A stretch of 64,000 nucleotides of DNA. It comes from Daphnia pulex. Taxonomy: Eukaryota > Arthropoda > Branchiopoda > Diplostraca > Daphniidae. The notes beneath the pieces are model-generated. The model was not told the DNA's origin. It did not search any database and saw nothing but the letters and a program-made list of their open reading frames with translations. The DNA lies in contig NC_060028.1 in the NCBI RefSeq assembly GCF_021134715.1, forward strand, positions 8,097,482-8,161,481. Reading direction: 5' to 3'. This document shows positions 1-12,300 of the stretch, in pieces (position 1 is the first letter of the stretch; the number at the start of each line of letters is the position of its first letter). Position numbers and translations under genes: made by a program.

Positions 1-601
1 ATTATTAGGCGGAAGCTGACTCAGCAAGCTGTGAAAATCCGAGCTGACATCGAGGTGGCCTGTTATGGCTACGAAGGAATTGGTGCCGTTAAGAAAGCTT
101 TGAAAGCTGGAATTGCCTGCTCCACTGAAGAGATTCCTATAAAAATTAACTTGATTGCTCCACCACTTTACGTCATGACTACGCAGACGCCTGAACGTCA
201 AGACGGACTCAAAGGACTAGAATTAGCCATAGAAAAAGTGAAAGAGATAATTGTTGCACTTGGTGGCGTTTTCAACATTCAAATGGCTGTAAGTTCATCT
301 CTCGTCTACAGATCAACAACCTAAGTATAACGCAATTTCTATTTTAACAGCCCAAAGTTGTTACTGCTATGGATGAAGCTGAATTGGCTCGCCAGATGGA
401 GAAGGCTGAGTTGGAGAATGCTGAAATCGCAGGTAAGGATGGAGTCGGATGTATAATTACGAAAAGAATCTATATAGCTGGGCATATTTATCAACAGGTG
501 ATGACGATCAATCTGACATGGAAGCTGAGGGAGCAGGAGCCAATGACGCTGGAAGCGGAGAGGAAGGTGGCGAAGAAGGCGAAGCGGAAGAAGAAGAATA
601 A
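1..601 (+). CDS. eIF2alpha: Eukaryotic translation initiation factor 2 subunit alpha (3' end only)
   Basis: This is the C-terminal part of eIF2-alpha, the eIF2 subunit that brings initiator Met-tRNA to the 40S ribosome and is inhibited by phosphorylation of a serine in its N-terminal domain. That domain lies outside the window. Visible exons are 1-288, 351-432 and 498-601, joined by 62- and 65-bp introns with GTAAGT/GTAAGG donors. The reading begins [20 protein letters not shown] and runs through the alpha/beta C-terminal domain ([20 protein letters not shown], then [20 protein letters not shown]). It ends in the acidic Glu/Gly-rich tail usual for the family, with stop TAA at 599-601. The last codon and stop overlap an AATAAA string (597-602), probably by chance. 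The RTN4IP1 homologue converges from the other strand, its stop only 104 bp away. Family assignment is secure. Confidence 0.95.
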
Positions 602-705
602 AGATATACCGCACTCTTATTTTTTACAGACGATGGAAATTACTGCGCTTGGCGCAACTCCGCTCCGATTACACAACTTGAGTGAAGATTCTTTTGTATA
701 TTTTT

Positions 706-2501
706 TTAGCAGTACCTAAATCGTATGATGATTTTCCCGATGTGGTCACCCTGGGCGGCGTATTGTCCGGCTTGTTCAGCTTGATCAATTTCAAACACGC
801 GCTCAATAACTGGTTGAAGATGTCCTTTGTTGACTAGATTTGAGATTTCATCCAAAATTGAGGTGGATATTACGGTCGAACCACAAATAGAACTCTAAGA
901 ACAGGTGGAAGTTAGTCATTTAATGCTTGGAAGCTTTTCAGGAGCTGGGCTGGACTAACCTTGAGAAATACGAGTTTCATTCGAAGCCACATAGAGTAGA
1001 GTGATCCGTAAAACAAGCCATATTTGTCAGACGCAGGTGGGGAGGCGACGGTTGAAACTACCAAACCTCCTTCTCGACAGAGGACACGGCACGAGTCGTG
1101 CAAAATCGAGCCAACGGTATTGAGCACAAGGTCAAACTTAGGAAGAGACGACAGCAAAGAATCAAAATCCAAATCATGGCCATTATGAAGAATAAGTTCA
1201 TCTACACCCAATTGCTGGGCGGTAATCATTGCCCGTGAACTGACAGTAGCAGTAACATGCCCACCCCAGGCTTTCAGCAACTGCACGGCGATACATCCTA
1301 CCGGGTTGTCAACACTGTGTACTAAAACCCTGTTGCAAAGGTTGTTTTTAATAGCTTTTCTATGTTAATAGCTTTGGTGACACTTAAGGAAGTTGTTCAT
1401 ACCGTTTATCCCGTGTCGTAAGCTCGTTGAAGGAAGCCTGATGCACGAGTGCATTCCACACAATCGATGCCGAATACGGCAGTGAAGCGGCAGCTTCATA
1501 GGAGAGTTTTCTGGGCTTTTTAGCCACCCATTGGGCAGGTATTAAAGCGCATTCAGACGCAGTTCCACAAGCGTAATAAGGTACAGCGGCATACACCTCA
1601 TCTCCAACGTCCAAGTCCTGAACTTTTGAGCCTATCTCGACGACTCTTCCAGAACACTCCCTACCTAAAACAAATGGAAAGAGCAAATTCTTCCCATGTG
1701 TCTGAATAATAGTAGTAAATAATAAAATGGTGATAAAAAAATTGTAAAAAATGTTTGAAGTATACTTGATGATAATGATGATATTGGCTCCTAATCACTT
1801 TTCCGTATCCAAAGGTGATCTTGATGTCAATGGGATCAATGGAGGATGCTTTAACTTGGATCATGACATCTTCAGCCCCACAGCTATTTGGAGCTACCAT
1901 GTCATCAATCATAGCAATTGACTCTGGAGCTCCAGCATATGAATTACAAACTAAAGCCCTCATGCGTGTAAGGGGCTTGACATTCTGTTTGATTTGTATC
2001 CCAATGATGAATCCAATAGCAATTCCAGACAAGAGAAAGTAAATATGGCTTTGATCAACTGCTGACAAATACTTCTGAATAATCTGAAAACTCAGCATGG
2101 ATTGCAGATGATAGAGTTTTTGTTGGATATAATCTAAAACACTTTCGAAAAATTGACCCATTCCATTGTACTGAACAGCCAGAGACTGTTTCAAACTATT
2201 GATCCAAGAACGGCAATTCTCAAGAAACCAACTCCATTGCCAATTGGCCCAGGTATGGAACGGAATACCTGAATCGCTTGATCCCACTAAATTAGAGAAA
2301 GCTGAACTGCTTTGATTTGATACATAGTTTAAGGCATTTTTGGCTAACCGTGTGCTGTTTTCAATATAAGGCGAAATCGTATGCTGCGTTTAAAAAAGAA
2401 TTCTTTTAATATTTATCTTCAACAACCAATTCAACAACAAGAGAAAATCTTACCTGCAAATAATCGAACCGCTCGCCTATTTGAAAGGTAAGCCTGTCCA
2501 T
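706..2501 (-). CDS. RTN4IP1-like mitochondrial MDR oxidoreductase with N-terminal membrane segment
   Basis: Medium-chain dehydrogenase/reductase of the reticulon-4-interacting protein 1 family (Drosophila and worm Rad-8 type), a mitochondrial NAD(P)H oxidoreductase linked to coenzyme Q metabolism. Exons on the minus strand: 2501-2454, 2383-1766, 1701-1403, 1329-960, 894-706. They sum to 1524 nt (507 aa) with all phases consistent. The start is MDRLTFQIGERF. Residues 1-155 form an extension with one hydrophobic helix near 131-147 (FLLSGIAIGFIIGIQI). The catalytic GroES-like fold begins near 157 (RMRALVCNSYAGAPESIAMI), followed by LGRECSGRVVEIGSKV and the nucleotide-binding half. The usual glycine-rich loop (G-x-S-G-G-V-G in relatives) reads HSVDNPVG here, so cofactor binding may be altered. 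The 65-bp last intron was chosen because it restores the family-conserved ending, I-x-x-L-V-N-K-G-H-L-Q-P-V-I-E, and removes an early stop. Drosophila Rad-8 orthology is likely but untested. Confidence 0.85.
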
Positions 2502-4246
2502 TCTTACGCAAATTTCTTTTTGGCTTAATACGAAGAATCCACACTTGAAAAGGATAATTTAATTAACATTTTTCGTAAATCTTTTAAAATCAAAACAAAC
2601 GAAGAAAAAAATAACGTGAAATAACGTGATACAAAACATATGATGGCTCTAAATATCGATCATTTGTTTTTTCTTGTAAATCGATAAGATTCCGATATGC
2701 AAATTTTTTTCCAATTTTAACACTAATAAATTAAAGTGAATGCACGTTTACACGATTCGGAAAATACAATTGAATCTCAGGAATAAATATGGGTTGAACT
2801 CACGAAAACGCTAGGTTTAAATTGCGCGCGTTTTATAGAGCGGTTAGAACCCACTTGACATGTACATTTTTGTATCTTTAAAAAATTCTAAAAGATAAAT
2901 ATTATTTTTCCTTTCTTTATTCTCGAAGTAAAAGTCAGAAAGGACGTTACCAATAAACAAGGACCTCCTAGTCCTAGGCATTACATGATATTTCGGCGCT
3001 AAAACTACTAGCGTTACGGCGGACGATAAATGCGCTACCTGTATTGGAAATCGAATAACTTATCCTTTCCCTTTTTTTCTCGGTATCTTTCTTTTCCACG
3101 AACATTTTCTTTGCATTTGGAGAATCTCATTGAAAGGAATACGATGTAAATTATATTGCTTGGGTTACAATCTCCTCTTGGTGCTTAATTTACTCTTTAT
3201 TGACGGAGAAAACGCTGGCTTAGCACAATCTCGAAGGCCAACAAATAAAGAAAGCTATAACAAATGTTTTAGTCTATTAAATTACAACCTATTTTCGTTT
3301 CCTATAGAATTCGTGTAAGTCGGTGCAATAGAGATACATCCGTGGGTGTTATCAGTCTCTCGGAAATAGACAGGTGGATCAATAAATGGATCAATATTTT
3401 AAGATATAGCAACTAGCAAGCAGCTAACTTGCGGTACATGCATGAAAATAGATGCAAGGGAGGGGGGTACGAAGTACGAGAGAGGCGGCCTATATCCGTA
3501 GATGGTTTCAAAAGCGAATTGGCAGCGTCGCACTCGCAGAGTTAACAAAAGTGTACGACGGCTTTTGTGATTCATCGTGTAGACTACTCGCAGGTACGGC
3601 CTCGATTTTAACTTTGGAATTTGTTTAAAAACATTTCGTGAATTAACACTTCGGTTGTGATTTGTCGTAGTGGAAAGGGAAATAAGGTTGTTAGATGAGC
3701 ATTTATAGTTTTCGGTCCAACAGTAAATATATCTCGTGTCTTGCATCCAACGAGGGTTTCACAAGGGGCTTATGGAAACGGGCGCGGGCGATGATTGTTG
3801 CCGGCGTCCCCCCCTTCTTTTTCTTTGAGCAAAGATGGCGTCTCTGAGCCACATGGCCTATCCTTTGTATTGTTCTTGATGTCGAAACTGCGATTTCAGA
3901 ACATTGCTCAACGTCTTGCTGAAGCCTTTTAATTGCAATCCATTTTAATTTTCATTGTGCTTTTTATTATTTGGTGAGGAAGTCGGGTATTCACACCATC
4001 AATTACAACGTTTATAACTCACGTCGTAGTTGATTCTGAATGATTTGTGTCGTTGAATTATTTGAAGTGTAGAACATTTTCGTAACTGGGTAGTAGATAG
4101 GTTCATCAGTTGTGTGGTTTATTGATGTTACCTGTAATTTAATGTAATTTTGTCTTTGCAGAATTTCTGTACATAGTTGTGTGTACATACAAATCGGTAA
4201 TTGGTTTGGGGCACAACAGTACTAAACCAGTGGCAATCTTGTACGA
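2502..4246. other. Intergenic promoter region between the RTN4IP1 homologue and lingerer
   Basis: AT-rich DNA with a short GC-rich stretch around 3775-3860 that contains AAGATGGCG (3832-3840), a match to the YY1/Pho-type promoter element. A probable 5'UTR intron of lingerer ends at TTTGCAG (4155-4161); GTGAGG at 3974 would be a suitable donor, giving a 188-bp intron. I see no coding potential in the short frames around 3130-3746. The two flanking genes are divergent, so both promoters must lie here. Confidence 0.5.
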
Positions 4247-7200
4247 ATGAGAATGAGTTCAACAGCTAAGAAAGGGGATAAAGGCAAGTCCTCCACCAAT
4301 GCTTCTCAGACTTTATCCAAGGACACAGCATCCCATTCTTCCTCAAAGATGGCAAATTCCAAAACTGGAGAGTCAAAAAATGATTCCAGCAAAGCAGTTG
4401 ATCAAATCAATCCTAAGCTCCTGGTAAGTTCGATGCCTACAGTTTTCATTTAAAATCTGTAACTGGTGCAAATAATGATATTTTTTTTTTAATGTTTAGC
4501 CTACTGCTGAGCAACTTCGTATTGCTCAGATGATCAGTGACAGCAGAAAGGATGATCCAGAACTTCCAGAAAAAGTCAACAAGGTGTGCAGTTACATTGA
4601 AGAATGTATTTTGTATTTTCTAACTCAGTTCTTTGTGTATTTTTAGCTGGTGGAGTTGACCAACTGCAGTCCTGATGCAGCAATCATTGCTCTCCATGAT
4701 TCAAATAATGATTTGGAACATGCCATTGCAGTCCTCCTTGATGGAGAAACTGAGGTAGTTACTTTTGTGAAAAATAAATTAGTGAATATGTACCAATTTG
4801 ATCAATTTTAGGGTGACTGGGAAGTGTCAGGGAAGAAGAAGAAACCCAAGCAGTCAGCTCAGCAACCAGTAGGTGGTGATGGAACGGAGGGTGGCAGTGG
4901 AACAGGAGCCGGACGTGGAAGGGATCGCGAGAGGGACAGGCCAAGAAGCAGTCGTGGTGGCCCACCTAGGCTGCGAGGACGCGGCCGTGGTCGAGATAAC
5001 AAGGAAAATGTGGAAGAAGGTGATGGGGAATTTGGCGGATCTCGTGGAAGAGGATCTCGTAGCGGCCCACGTATGTCAAATGGACCTGGAAGAGAAGGAT
5101 CTAGTGGTCGAGGTAGTGGTGGTGGTGGTCGAGGTGGTCGAGGAGGTTTCCGCCGAGGACAACGTGGCCCTGCCCCAGTCGCTGATACATGGGAGGAAGG
5201 TGCCGAGTACTCAGCCATGACAAACGTTGAGCCTTGGGGAGTCGACTTTCCATCGGCAGAAGATTGGGATAACGAAGAATACATCGGTTCATTGGTTGAA
5301 ACAAAGGTGTTTACACCGTCCCAATCGGCTGCAGCAAATGTTCCAGCACCAACACCCGTTATTCCCGAACCTACGCCGCTGACGAACGGTTCAACATCAA
5401 TTTCTAACGGCGGCGGTAGCAGCAGCAGTAGCCATGTCGAACCTGTTGTTCCTGTTCCTGCTCCTCCACCTCAGGTTCAATATTCCACCATCAACAACAG
5501 CGCGCAACAAGGCATCGACTTGAATGCACTGCTCCAAAAGACGTCTGGCGTCACAGTGGCTGGATCGTCGATGCAGCAACAATTCCTACAATATAGCCAA
5601 GCAACTGATGCACTAAAAGCTGCTATGGGTGTTGGCGGAGTTCCTTCATCCAACATGAAATCCGCGAAGCCTTTGCGAGCTAAAATCCCTCCACCTTCTA
5701 AAGTATGTTTAATTCCCATTAAGTAAATTTGTAATTGAACTAACGGCTGCTTTATTGTTCCTTGTGCAGATTCCTCTCTCTGCAGTTGAAATGCCGGACG
5801 ATCCAATTGTTTCCGGACTGGATGTGAAATTTGGAACCCTTGATTTTGGTATCGAACCTTCCGGTTTCGATATGAACATCGACGTTTCGATGATTCCTTC
5901 ATCCACAGCGAACATGAATATGTCGAAGCAGCCAGATCATCATCAGCAACAACAACAACAGCAGCAGCAGCAGCAGCAGCAACATCATCATCATCAACAT
6001 CAACAGCAGCAGCAACAACATCAACAGCAGCAGCAACAACATCAACAGCAGCAACAACAACAACAGCAGCAATCGAAACATGGACTTATGTCGAAGATGG
6101 AACAGCAGTACGCCAGTAATGCTTCTGCTCCACAGCCGCCTGCACCTTCAACATTGCCCAAACCCGATTCTTCTCTAGGTGGTTTTTCCGCGTCGTCAGC
6201 ATCGGCTTCTCAACAATCGATGGCGACGACATCCACTCAAGTAAAATCGACCAATAGTCCAGCGTCGTATCCATACGGCACGTCTTACGCGCCTCCCGGC
6301 GTGAATAGTGCTTCTACTCAGGCAACGACTACGGGTGTCTCTCAGCCGGCTGGTGCTTATCCCTCCAGCAGTCAGACAAGTATGTGCCTACCTGAAAATG
6401 AATTCCTGTATTTGCTTGGCCAACATTATTTTAATCCGCATATCTACTTTCAAGGCGGTGTGTACAGTAACAATTCATCCAACTCGGGATATCAAGGTGC
6501 TAGCAGTCAAACCGCTTACGGTTCTTATGCCCAGCAACAGCCACAACAGCAACCTCAGCAACAACAGCAGCAGCAACAACAACAATCTAGTTACCAGACG
6601 TACAACAACAAATTGAGCGCTGCCAGTAGCTTGAATGATGCATCGAGCTCCGTCTCTTCGCTAAGAGGAGACATGCCCAGTGCTACGGCTGCGTCGGCTT
6701 CTTCTAGGCAACCCAGCGCTGTAACGTCTGCAGCTACTGCGGCAAACAAGCAATCGGGCACGACGCTTGCTGCTAGTGGTTCGGGACTTCCCAACATGCC
6801 TCCTGGTGTGCCAATGCTTGGTCCTGGCAGTTTCATCATGGGCCAGGCTCCCGGTCTGCCCTATTATGCCGCCGCCGCTGCTGCTGGTATCCAGCATCAA
6901 CAAGTGTACAGTCTTGAAGACATGCAGTATCGGTATCCCCACCTAGCTGCAGGGTACTATGATATGGGCTATCAATCGCCTACCAGTTTGGGCGGAGGAC
7001 GCGATGGAACTCTTGCTTCGTTGGCTTATGCCACTGGAACCGACGCTAAGTTCTCGCGCAATGAAAATAACTCTCCAGTTCCTACCTCGCTATCTCAGGT
7101 TAGTTGTTAGTAGTGTATAAATTTTTTTATGAACTTTGATACTTATTCCCATCTTGGTATGAACAGAATGCTGCTCAAAGTCATGGCGGAGCGTTTATTA

Positions 7201-8156
7201 CACCGGCCGCCGCAGCTGCAACTCCACTTACTCCGGCCTATGCTTATTATTACAGTGGTGGCGTAATGCCTGGTGGTTACCAGTTCAGTGCTCCTGCCTT
7301 GTATCCGGTTTCAGCTGCCACATCGGGTCACGCTGCTAGCAACGCAGCTCAATATGGCAAAGGTGGTTTAAGCGGCAGTGGTACTGGTGGTGCCCAGTCT
7401 GGTCAAACGTCTGGGGGAGCCACTGCTGGGGGTCCGTCAAACGCTACTGCATCTGGATACTCTAGCTATGGTTCGACTTATGACGATTTTTCCAAGGCAG
7501 TGTACAATTCAGTAGGCGTTGGTAGCGCTGCTGGACAAGCGGGGAAGATTGGCGGAGTCGGTGCTTCGACTGGCCCCTCCGTAGGTGCCACTGGATCTGC
7601 CGATTTGGGACCTAACGTTTACGGCAAGACCCACAATCAACTCGGCAAGATAAATGTAAGTTGAAGATTGATTTGCTTTTTTCGCTTGCAACTCATGACA
7701 TTGACCTCTCGCTTCTTTCTCCTTTTTTTTTTTTTTTTTTTTGCCAGACGTACGATAAAACGGGGGGATTCCATACGGGTACTCCGCCTCCTTATGGTAT
7801 GGCCGGAAATGCTAGTGCAGCTCCCTTGGGAGTAGGCGTGAGTGTGGGTGTTGGAGGTCCATCTCCGTATGGAGCCCAGCATATGTTCATCCCAACCCTT
7901 GCGCCTCATCAATCTCAGCATTCGCACATGATGCATCAGCAACTCCATCAGGTAGTTATTCTCCTGTCCGATTCGCTCACGTTCCCTTTATACCGCATAT
8001 GGAGTGTTGTGAATATAAGTGGGCTTACTTTTCTTTTTTTGATTCTTTTTGAAGGACTCTACCAGTGGACCCGGACAGCGTTCTCAAAGCGGCGGCCAAC
8101 AGAACAAACAAGGATCGAAACCGAGCTACGGAGGATCATATTGGGGCTCGAACTAA
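4247..8156 (+). CDS. lig: Lingerer / UBAP2-family RNA-associated protein
   Basis: Cytoplasmic RNP protein of the Lingerer/UBAP2/UBAP2L family, which associates with FMRP-, Caprin- and stress-granule-type complexes. Exons 4247-4423, 4500-4583, 4647-4754, 4812-5702, 5770-7098, 7167-7655, 7748-7951 and 8055-8156 sum to 3384 nt (1127 aa) in frame. A UBA domain spans about residues 75-120 ([20 protein letters not shown]). It is followed by an Arg/Gly-rich block (about 140-235), the conserved aromatic [19 protein letters not shown], and the family motif [20 protein letters not shown] (about 424-443). A long Gln/His tract lies at 5942-6075 and a second Gln tract at 6532-6590; the remainder is Ser/Gly/Tyr-rich and probably disordered. 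It ends [10 protein letters not shown], like the Tyr-Gly-rich tail of UBAP2L. Met-3 (4253) is an alternative start. Poly(A) signal at 8727. Confidence 0.93.
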
Positions 8157-8726
8157 AACGCATTTTAAAACCGAGAGAAAATCATGGGAGAAAACAAAGT
8201 ATTATCGACCTTCTAAATGCTTAAGTTTCATGTCGAGATTACAGACTCCCTTCTCTTCTGTCCTTTTTCTTCAAGGGTTACGATTGCACCAGTTGATTTG
8301 GGATGAATTTGAGCCCACTTGGAGGAATACTTTTTTATGTTTTTTTTTTGTTTTAGGTTAGTGAACCAATTTGATGTCGTTTTCTTCCTTTCCCTCCGCT
8401 CGTAAAGTAAATATCGTGCGAAATCCCCACGAAGGAGAAAAAAATAAAAAATGTTCTTTTCCAAATCGAAATCTATTTCTTTTCTTAAGAATTCTTTTTT
8501 TAAGACTGACGTTTATTTCTTGATTCACTTGGAAGGAGCTACTCTTTACGGTGTCCTTCTTGATCATCTTTTCCCGTCGTCTCCAATTTTTCTACTCGAC
8601 AACTGTAGAGCCTGGAAACGTCTTGTCCTCATTTATGTTCCATGTAAGATGGCGGTATATTCAAACTAAAAGATTTTCGATTTCGCTGCTCTCTCATGTT
8701 CTTGTGTAATTCCCTAATATCACACA

Positions 8727-8732
8727 AATAAA
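8727..8732 (+). promoter_or_regulatory. Poly(A) signal of lig
   Basis: Canonical AATAAA 571 nt after the lig stop codon and the first such hexamer on this strand downstream of it. Confidence 0.6.
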
Positions 8733-9344
8733 GAGCCAGGTGGCCACAATCCGTCTGATGGAAATTGTTTCAACGAGGTGTGGTCAGTGAGTGGTGGACG
8801 TATTTGCAGCTCTCTGACACTATTTCTTTCGAAGCATCTTTAAGTGAGAAGAAGCATACAATTTTCATTTGATTTTTATTGTTCCTCTTCAACACTTGTA
8901 TGAGCTCAGGAAGAAAAACGAGGGGAAACGGTGCGAGAAATCTTTTTACACGGGGGTTATCCCACTTTTTCGAAATAGAATGAGAAACAGATGTATTTAC
9001 AATTTTGAATGGTCACACCATGGACTGTGCCCATTTTTTTTTTGCTGTACACTCAATCAGGACGACATTGCTGAAAAAAGAAAAAAAAAAGAACGAATAT
9101 CAAGAGCCACGACTCGGTCAAAGAGGTTGAGAAAGAACAGCCCAAGACTCGGAACGATCACCCAATGGAATAACAAGCCTCCTGGTATGGCAGTCGTCGA
9201 ACGGATCATTCAAAGTCATGGCAGGTCTATGATGAGTGATGTTTGTTTTAAATAAAAAGTCGAATGATTCGAACTTCATTCACAGACTCGGTCACAGGCC
9301 AGTCGATCACACAATTTTGTGCCACTGTTATAGTTTGTAATGTT

Positions 9345-9350
9345 TTTATT
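9345..9350 (-). promoter_or_regulatory. Poly(A) signal of INTS3
   Basis: TTTATT on the plus strand reads AATAAA on the minus strand, 28 nt past the INTS3 stop codon, implying a very short 3'UTR. Confidence 0.6.
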
Positions 9351-9378
9351 TTGTTGTTGTTTTACTCCATCTCTACTC

Positions 9379-12300
9379 TCAGTCAGAGTCCGACCCGACC
9401 GTGGCTTTCCTTCTCTTCTTGGCCGTCCGCTGCTTAATGATGATCTCTTCTTCGCTGCTCTCGTCTTCGCTCTCCTCCTTGTTCGATTGCTTGCTGTTGC
9501 GGTTCGAATTATTGGTCGTCACTCGATTGCCAGTTCGTTTATTTCCTCGTCCGGCGGGTCGCCGACTACCACTACTCACTTCCGGCTCGTCGTTTGTGTC
9601 CAGCAGCGAGAAAAGGTCACTGAACTTTTTCTTTTGCGAGTCGTTACATACTTGTTGCACCTGTTGTAGCGCCTGCTGCATGCTCTCGTGAGCAAAGACT
9701 TTGATCTCTGCCGGCTGCTGTTTGCCATCTAAGTAAAGAGAAAGCAAATGTCAGTACCACCAACCAACATAAATTCAAATCAATTCAGCGTGCTGTGTCT
9801 TACGAAATTCAGGAAAAAAGAAACTTACTTTTCGTCAGCAAATTGGCCGTCAGGCATGTTCTCAGTATTTCCATGTGCGTCATCATCAATTCAATAGAAG
9901 AATCAATGCCAGAACCAGGGGTTGGTGTAACTTTGAAACCAGTTGCAGCAGAAAGCGAGTTCATCGTTGTCCTCTTCCGCTTTCCCGGCGAATTGCTCGA
10001 CGAAAGACCCCCGGGAAGTGAATTCATGTTGAGCGCCGAGTTGAACTGATTGGCCAATATCTGTGCCAGTAGTGTTGACGATTCCATCGACCAATGAGAT
10101 AGCAACGCAGAGATGAAGCTCTCGATTGGACAACTCAGCAGTGCCTTCATAAGGTCGTTATTGGGGCGCTCGTGTTTGATCATCGCCATGAGCGCTGTGA
10201 GTGCTTCGCAATGCTGGTCTTCCTTTAGCTTGGGAAGCAGAGAGAGTAACATTGATAGAGGTATGTTGTGGGCCGCCACCAGCTGCCATAAGGCCATCTG
10301 TTCAAATGTCTCCCACTCAAGGCTAGATACTGTTGATAACAAATACATCCATTTTAAGCAAGACTGTAAAACGTTTCAAATGGAATTCGCTGATTTTCGA
10401 CTTACCCAGCAACTCGATGACGGAAGGATCTTTATCAAAAAGAACCAGGGCACCAAGTAAGCACTGAACCACGAGTTGGTAGAGCTGCGTCCCGTCAATG
10501 TTTGATACGTATAGATGTAAAAGCTCACTATTGTTGCGACTCTCGTCTGGGAACTTTTGAAACACGTCCACTGCCATGTAGCAGAGTAGATTGACGTCAT
10601 CATCAGCACAGATCTTCAAATCTTCCAGCAAACAATGAGCTACTTCCATATCCCGAGCTTGGCAGACTTCTCGATAGGAAGCAAACTTGGATTCGTTGGC
10701 TTTACTGTAAATTCGCAATAATAAAAAGCATTACAAATACAGCACTGGAACATCCATTGAAGAAAACAAAACCAATTGTTTTTACCTTGCTCGTAAAAAG
10801 TATAAGAGAAAATAACCCGTCTTAGGCTGGAGCTTGTACAACTCCACTAGCAACTCCGTTATTGGAGACCGACTCTTTGAATCATCATCAACCATCTCTG
10901 CGAAGCAACGGAGTAGGACGAACATGGGGCGTGATATGCTTTCTTCCATGGCTCTACAAAACACATACAATTAATAACAGTATTATGGAATAAATTGTGA
11001 AAAATAAGCCAAACTCACTCTGAGTTGATCTGAGACCCTGTGAGTAACGGCGTTGTACTCAGGTCATGCAGGAATATGGCATGCAGACATTGAACCAACA
11101 TTTGAGCTTGGTCGCTTTCAAGAGGATCTTGAGAAATCGACTGGACCAGATTCTCCACAGCAGAGCAACTGGAAATGTTTAAGTAAAAGTGATAAATCAA
11201 GCTTGAAATTTCTTGGCACTAGCGTTAGCAAAGTGATTACCGTGCTTCAATATCCGATTCAGAGACGAGCATTTCAACGTAGACCCGTACATCCCCGTCG
11301 AGTTGGGCCACAGTGTTGGAAATTTCAAGTAATTGAGGAGGAATTGTTCGCACAGAATTCGTGGTCATCTTGCCTCTCATCTTTATCTTGGTGGCTAAAC
11401 AGGTATGCAAAGAAACCATTAGAACAGTAATAGGAAGGGAAAAAAAATATGTTGCCATAGTGAAAACATGACACTTACCAATAGGAATGTCATCCTGGTC
11501 CTCTTCCTCGCTGAAGACTGGTTCGTCACTGAGATGCGTATCGGAAGCCGGAATGAGGGAAGGAGGAGCCAGTACAGATTCACTACTGCTACTGACAATC
11601 ATACTGTCGCCGTCCAACTCTTTAAAATCCTCCGTTTTAACCCCGTCAGCTGTTGGCGGACTGCTGTTCTGCGTTGCTCGGCAGAACTCGGGAAACGATT
11701 CTTGAATGAGTAGCTGGAGTTCCTTGTCCAGCTTTGGGTTGTTCATAAGTGGGGAGAGAGAGGGTAACACTCGTTTTTCCAATATCTGGCGCAGCGACGT
11801 CAGAATACCCAACCGGACTTGATTAGCCATTGGCGGGTAGAAATTTGGAATTATCTAAAGAAGAATGGTTTCAATTTTGAGTATTGTTCAACAAACGAAT
11901 TTCGTACTTTCAAGTAAACTTACCCTACAAAGAAAATCCAGCAATGTGGCAGTAATAGCAGGGTGAGGCCTCATCGAATGGTACATGACTAATATGGCGG
12001 GCTCTGTAAATTACAAAGAGGGATTGTTAAAATAAGACATTTCGGTGTTTTCAAGAAAAGCTTTTGTGGTGTTTACCTATATTCATAATGTTATCACGTT
12101 CACCATCGTAAAACAGCCAATCGTAAAACAAAGCCATTTTGGCGTGGGCTGCAGCAACCGGGTGTGTGCAAGTGGTGAGGAGCCAACCGAGGACGGCCCA
12201 TCGGGGTATTATTTCCGAACAGAGGACTTCGTTGGACGGGTGAATAACTCCCACGATGAACCGAATTAGATCGCATCGAAGTGATTGCGACTCGGGTGTC

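Larger units (their letters stand above)
8157..9378. other. lig 3'UTR and convergent intergenic gap
   Basis: No coding sequence is supported. The T-rich lig 3'UTR runs to about 8750 (AATAAA at 8727-8732). A second AATAAA occurs at about 9252-9257. The INTS3 3' end enters from the right on the opposite strand. AAGATGGCGG at 8647-8656 is another YY1-like string but lies inside the UTR. Confidence 0.6.

Noticed and set aside
3399-3746. 115-codon minus-strand frame upstream of lig
   Set aside because: Lies in probable promoter/5'UTR DNA, with no recognised motif or splice signals and low-confidence composition.
5899-6081. Leu-rich frame opposite the lig Gln/His tract
   Set aside because: It is only the complement of a CAG/CAA repeat.
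9340-9691. Plus-strand hydrophobic frames over the INTS3 last exon
   Set aside because: Shadow of the acidic/basic low-complexity tail of INTS3 on the minus strand.
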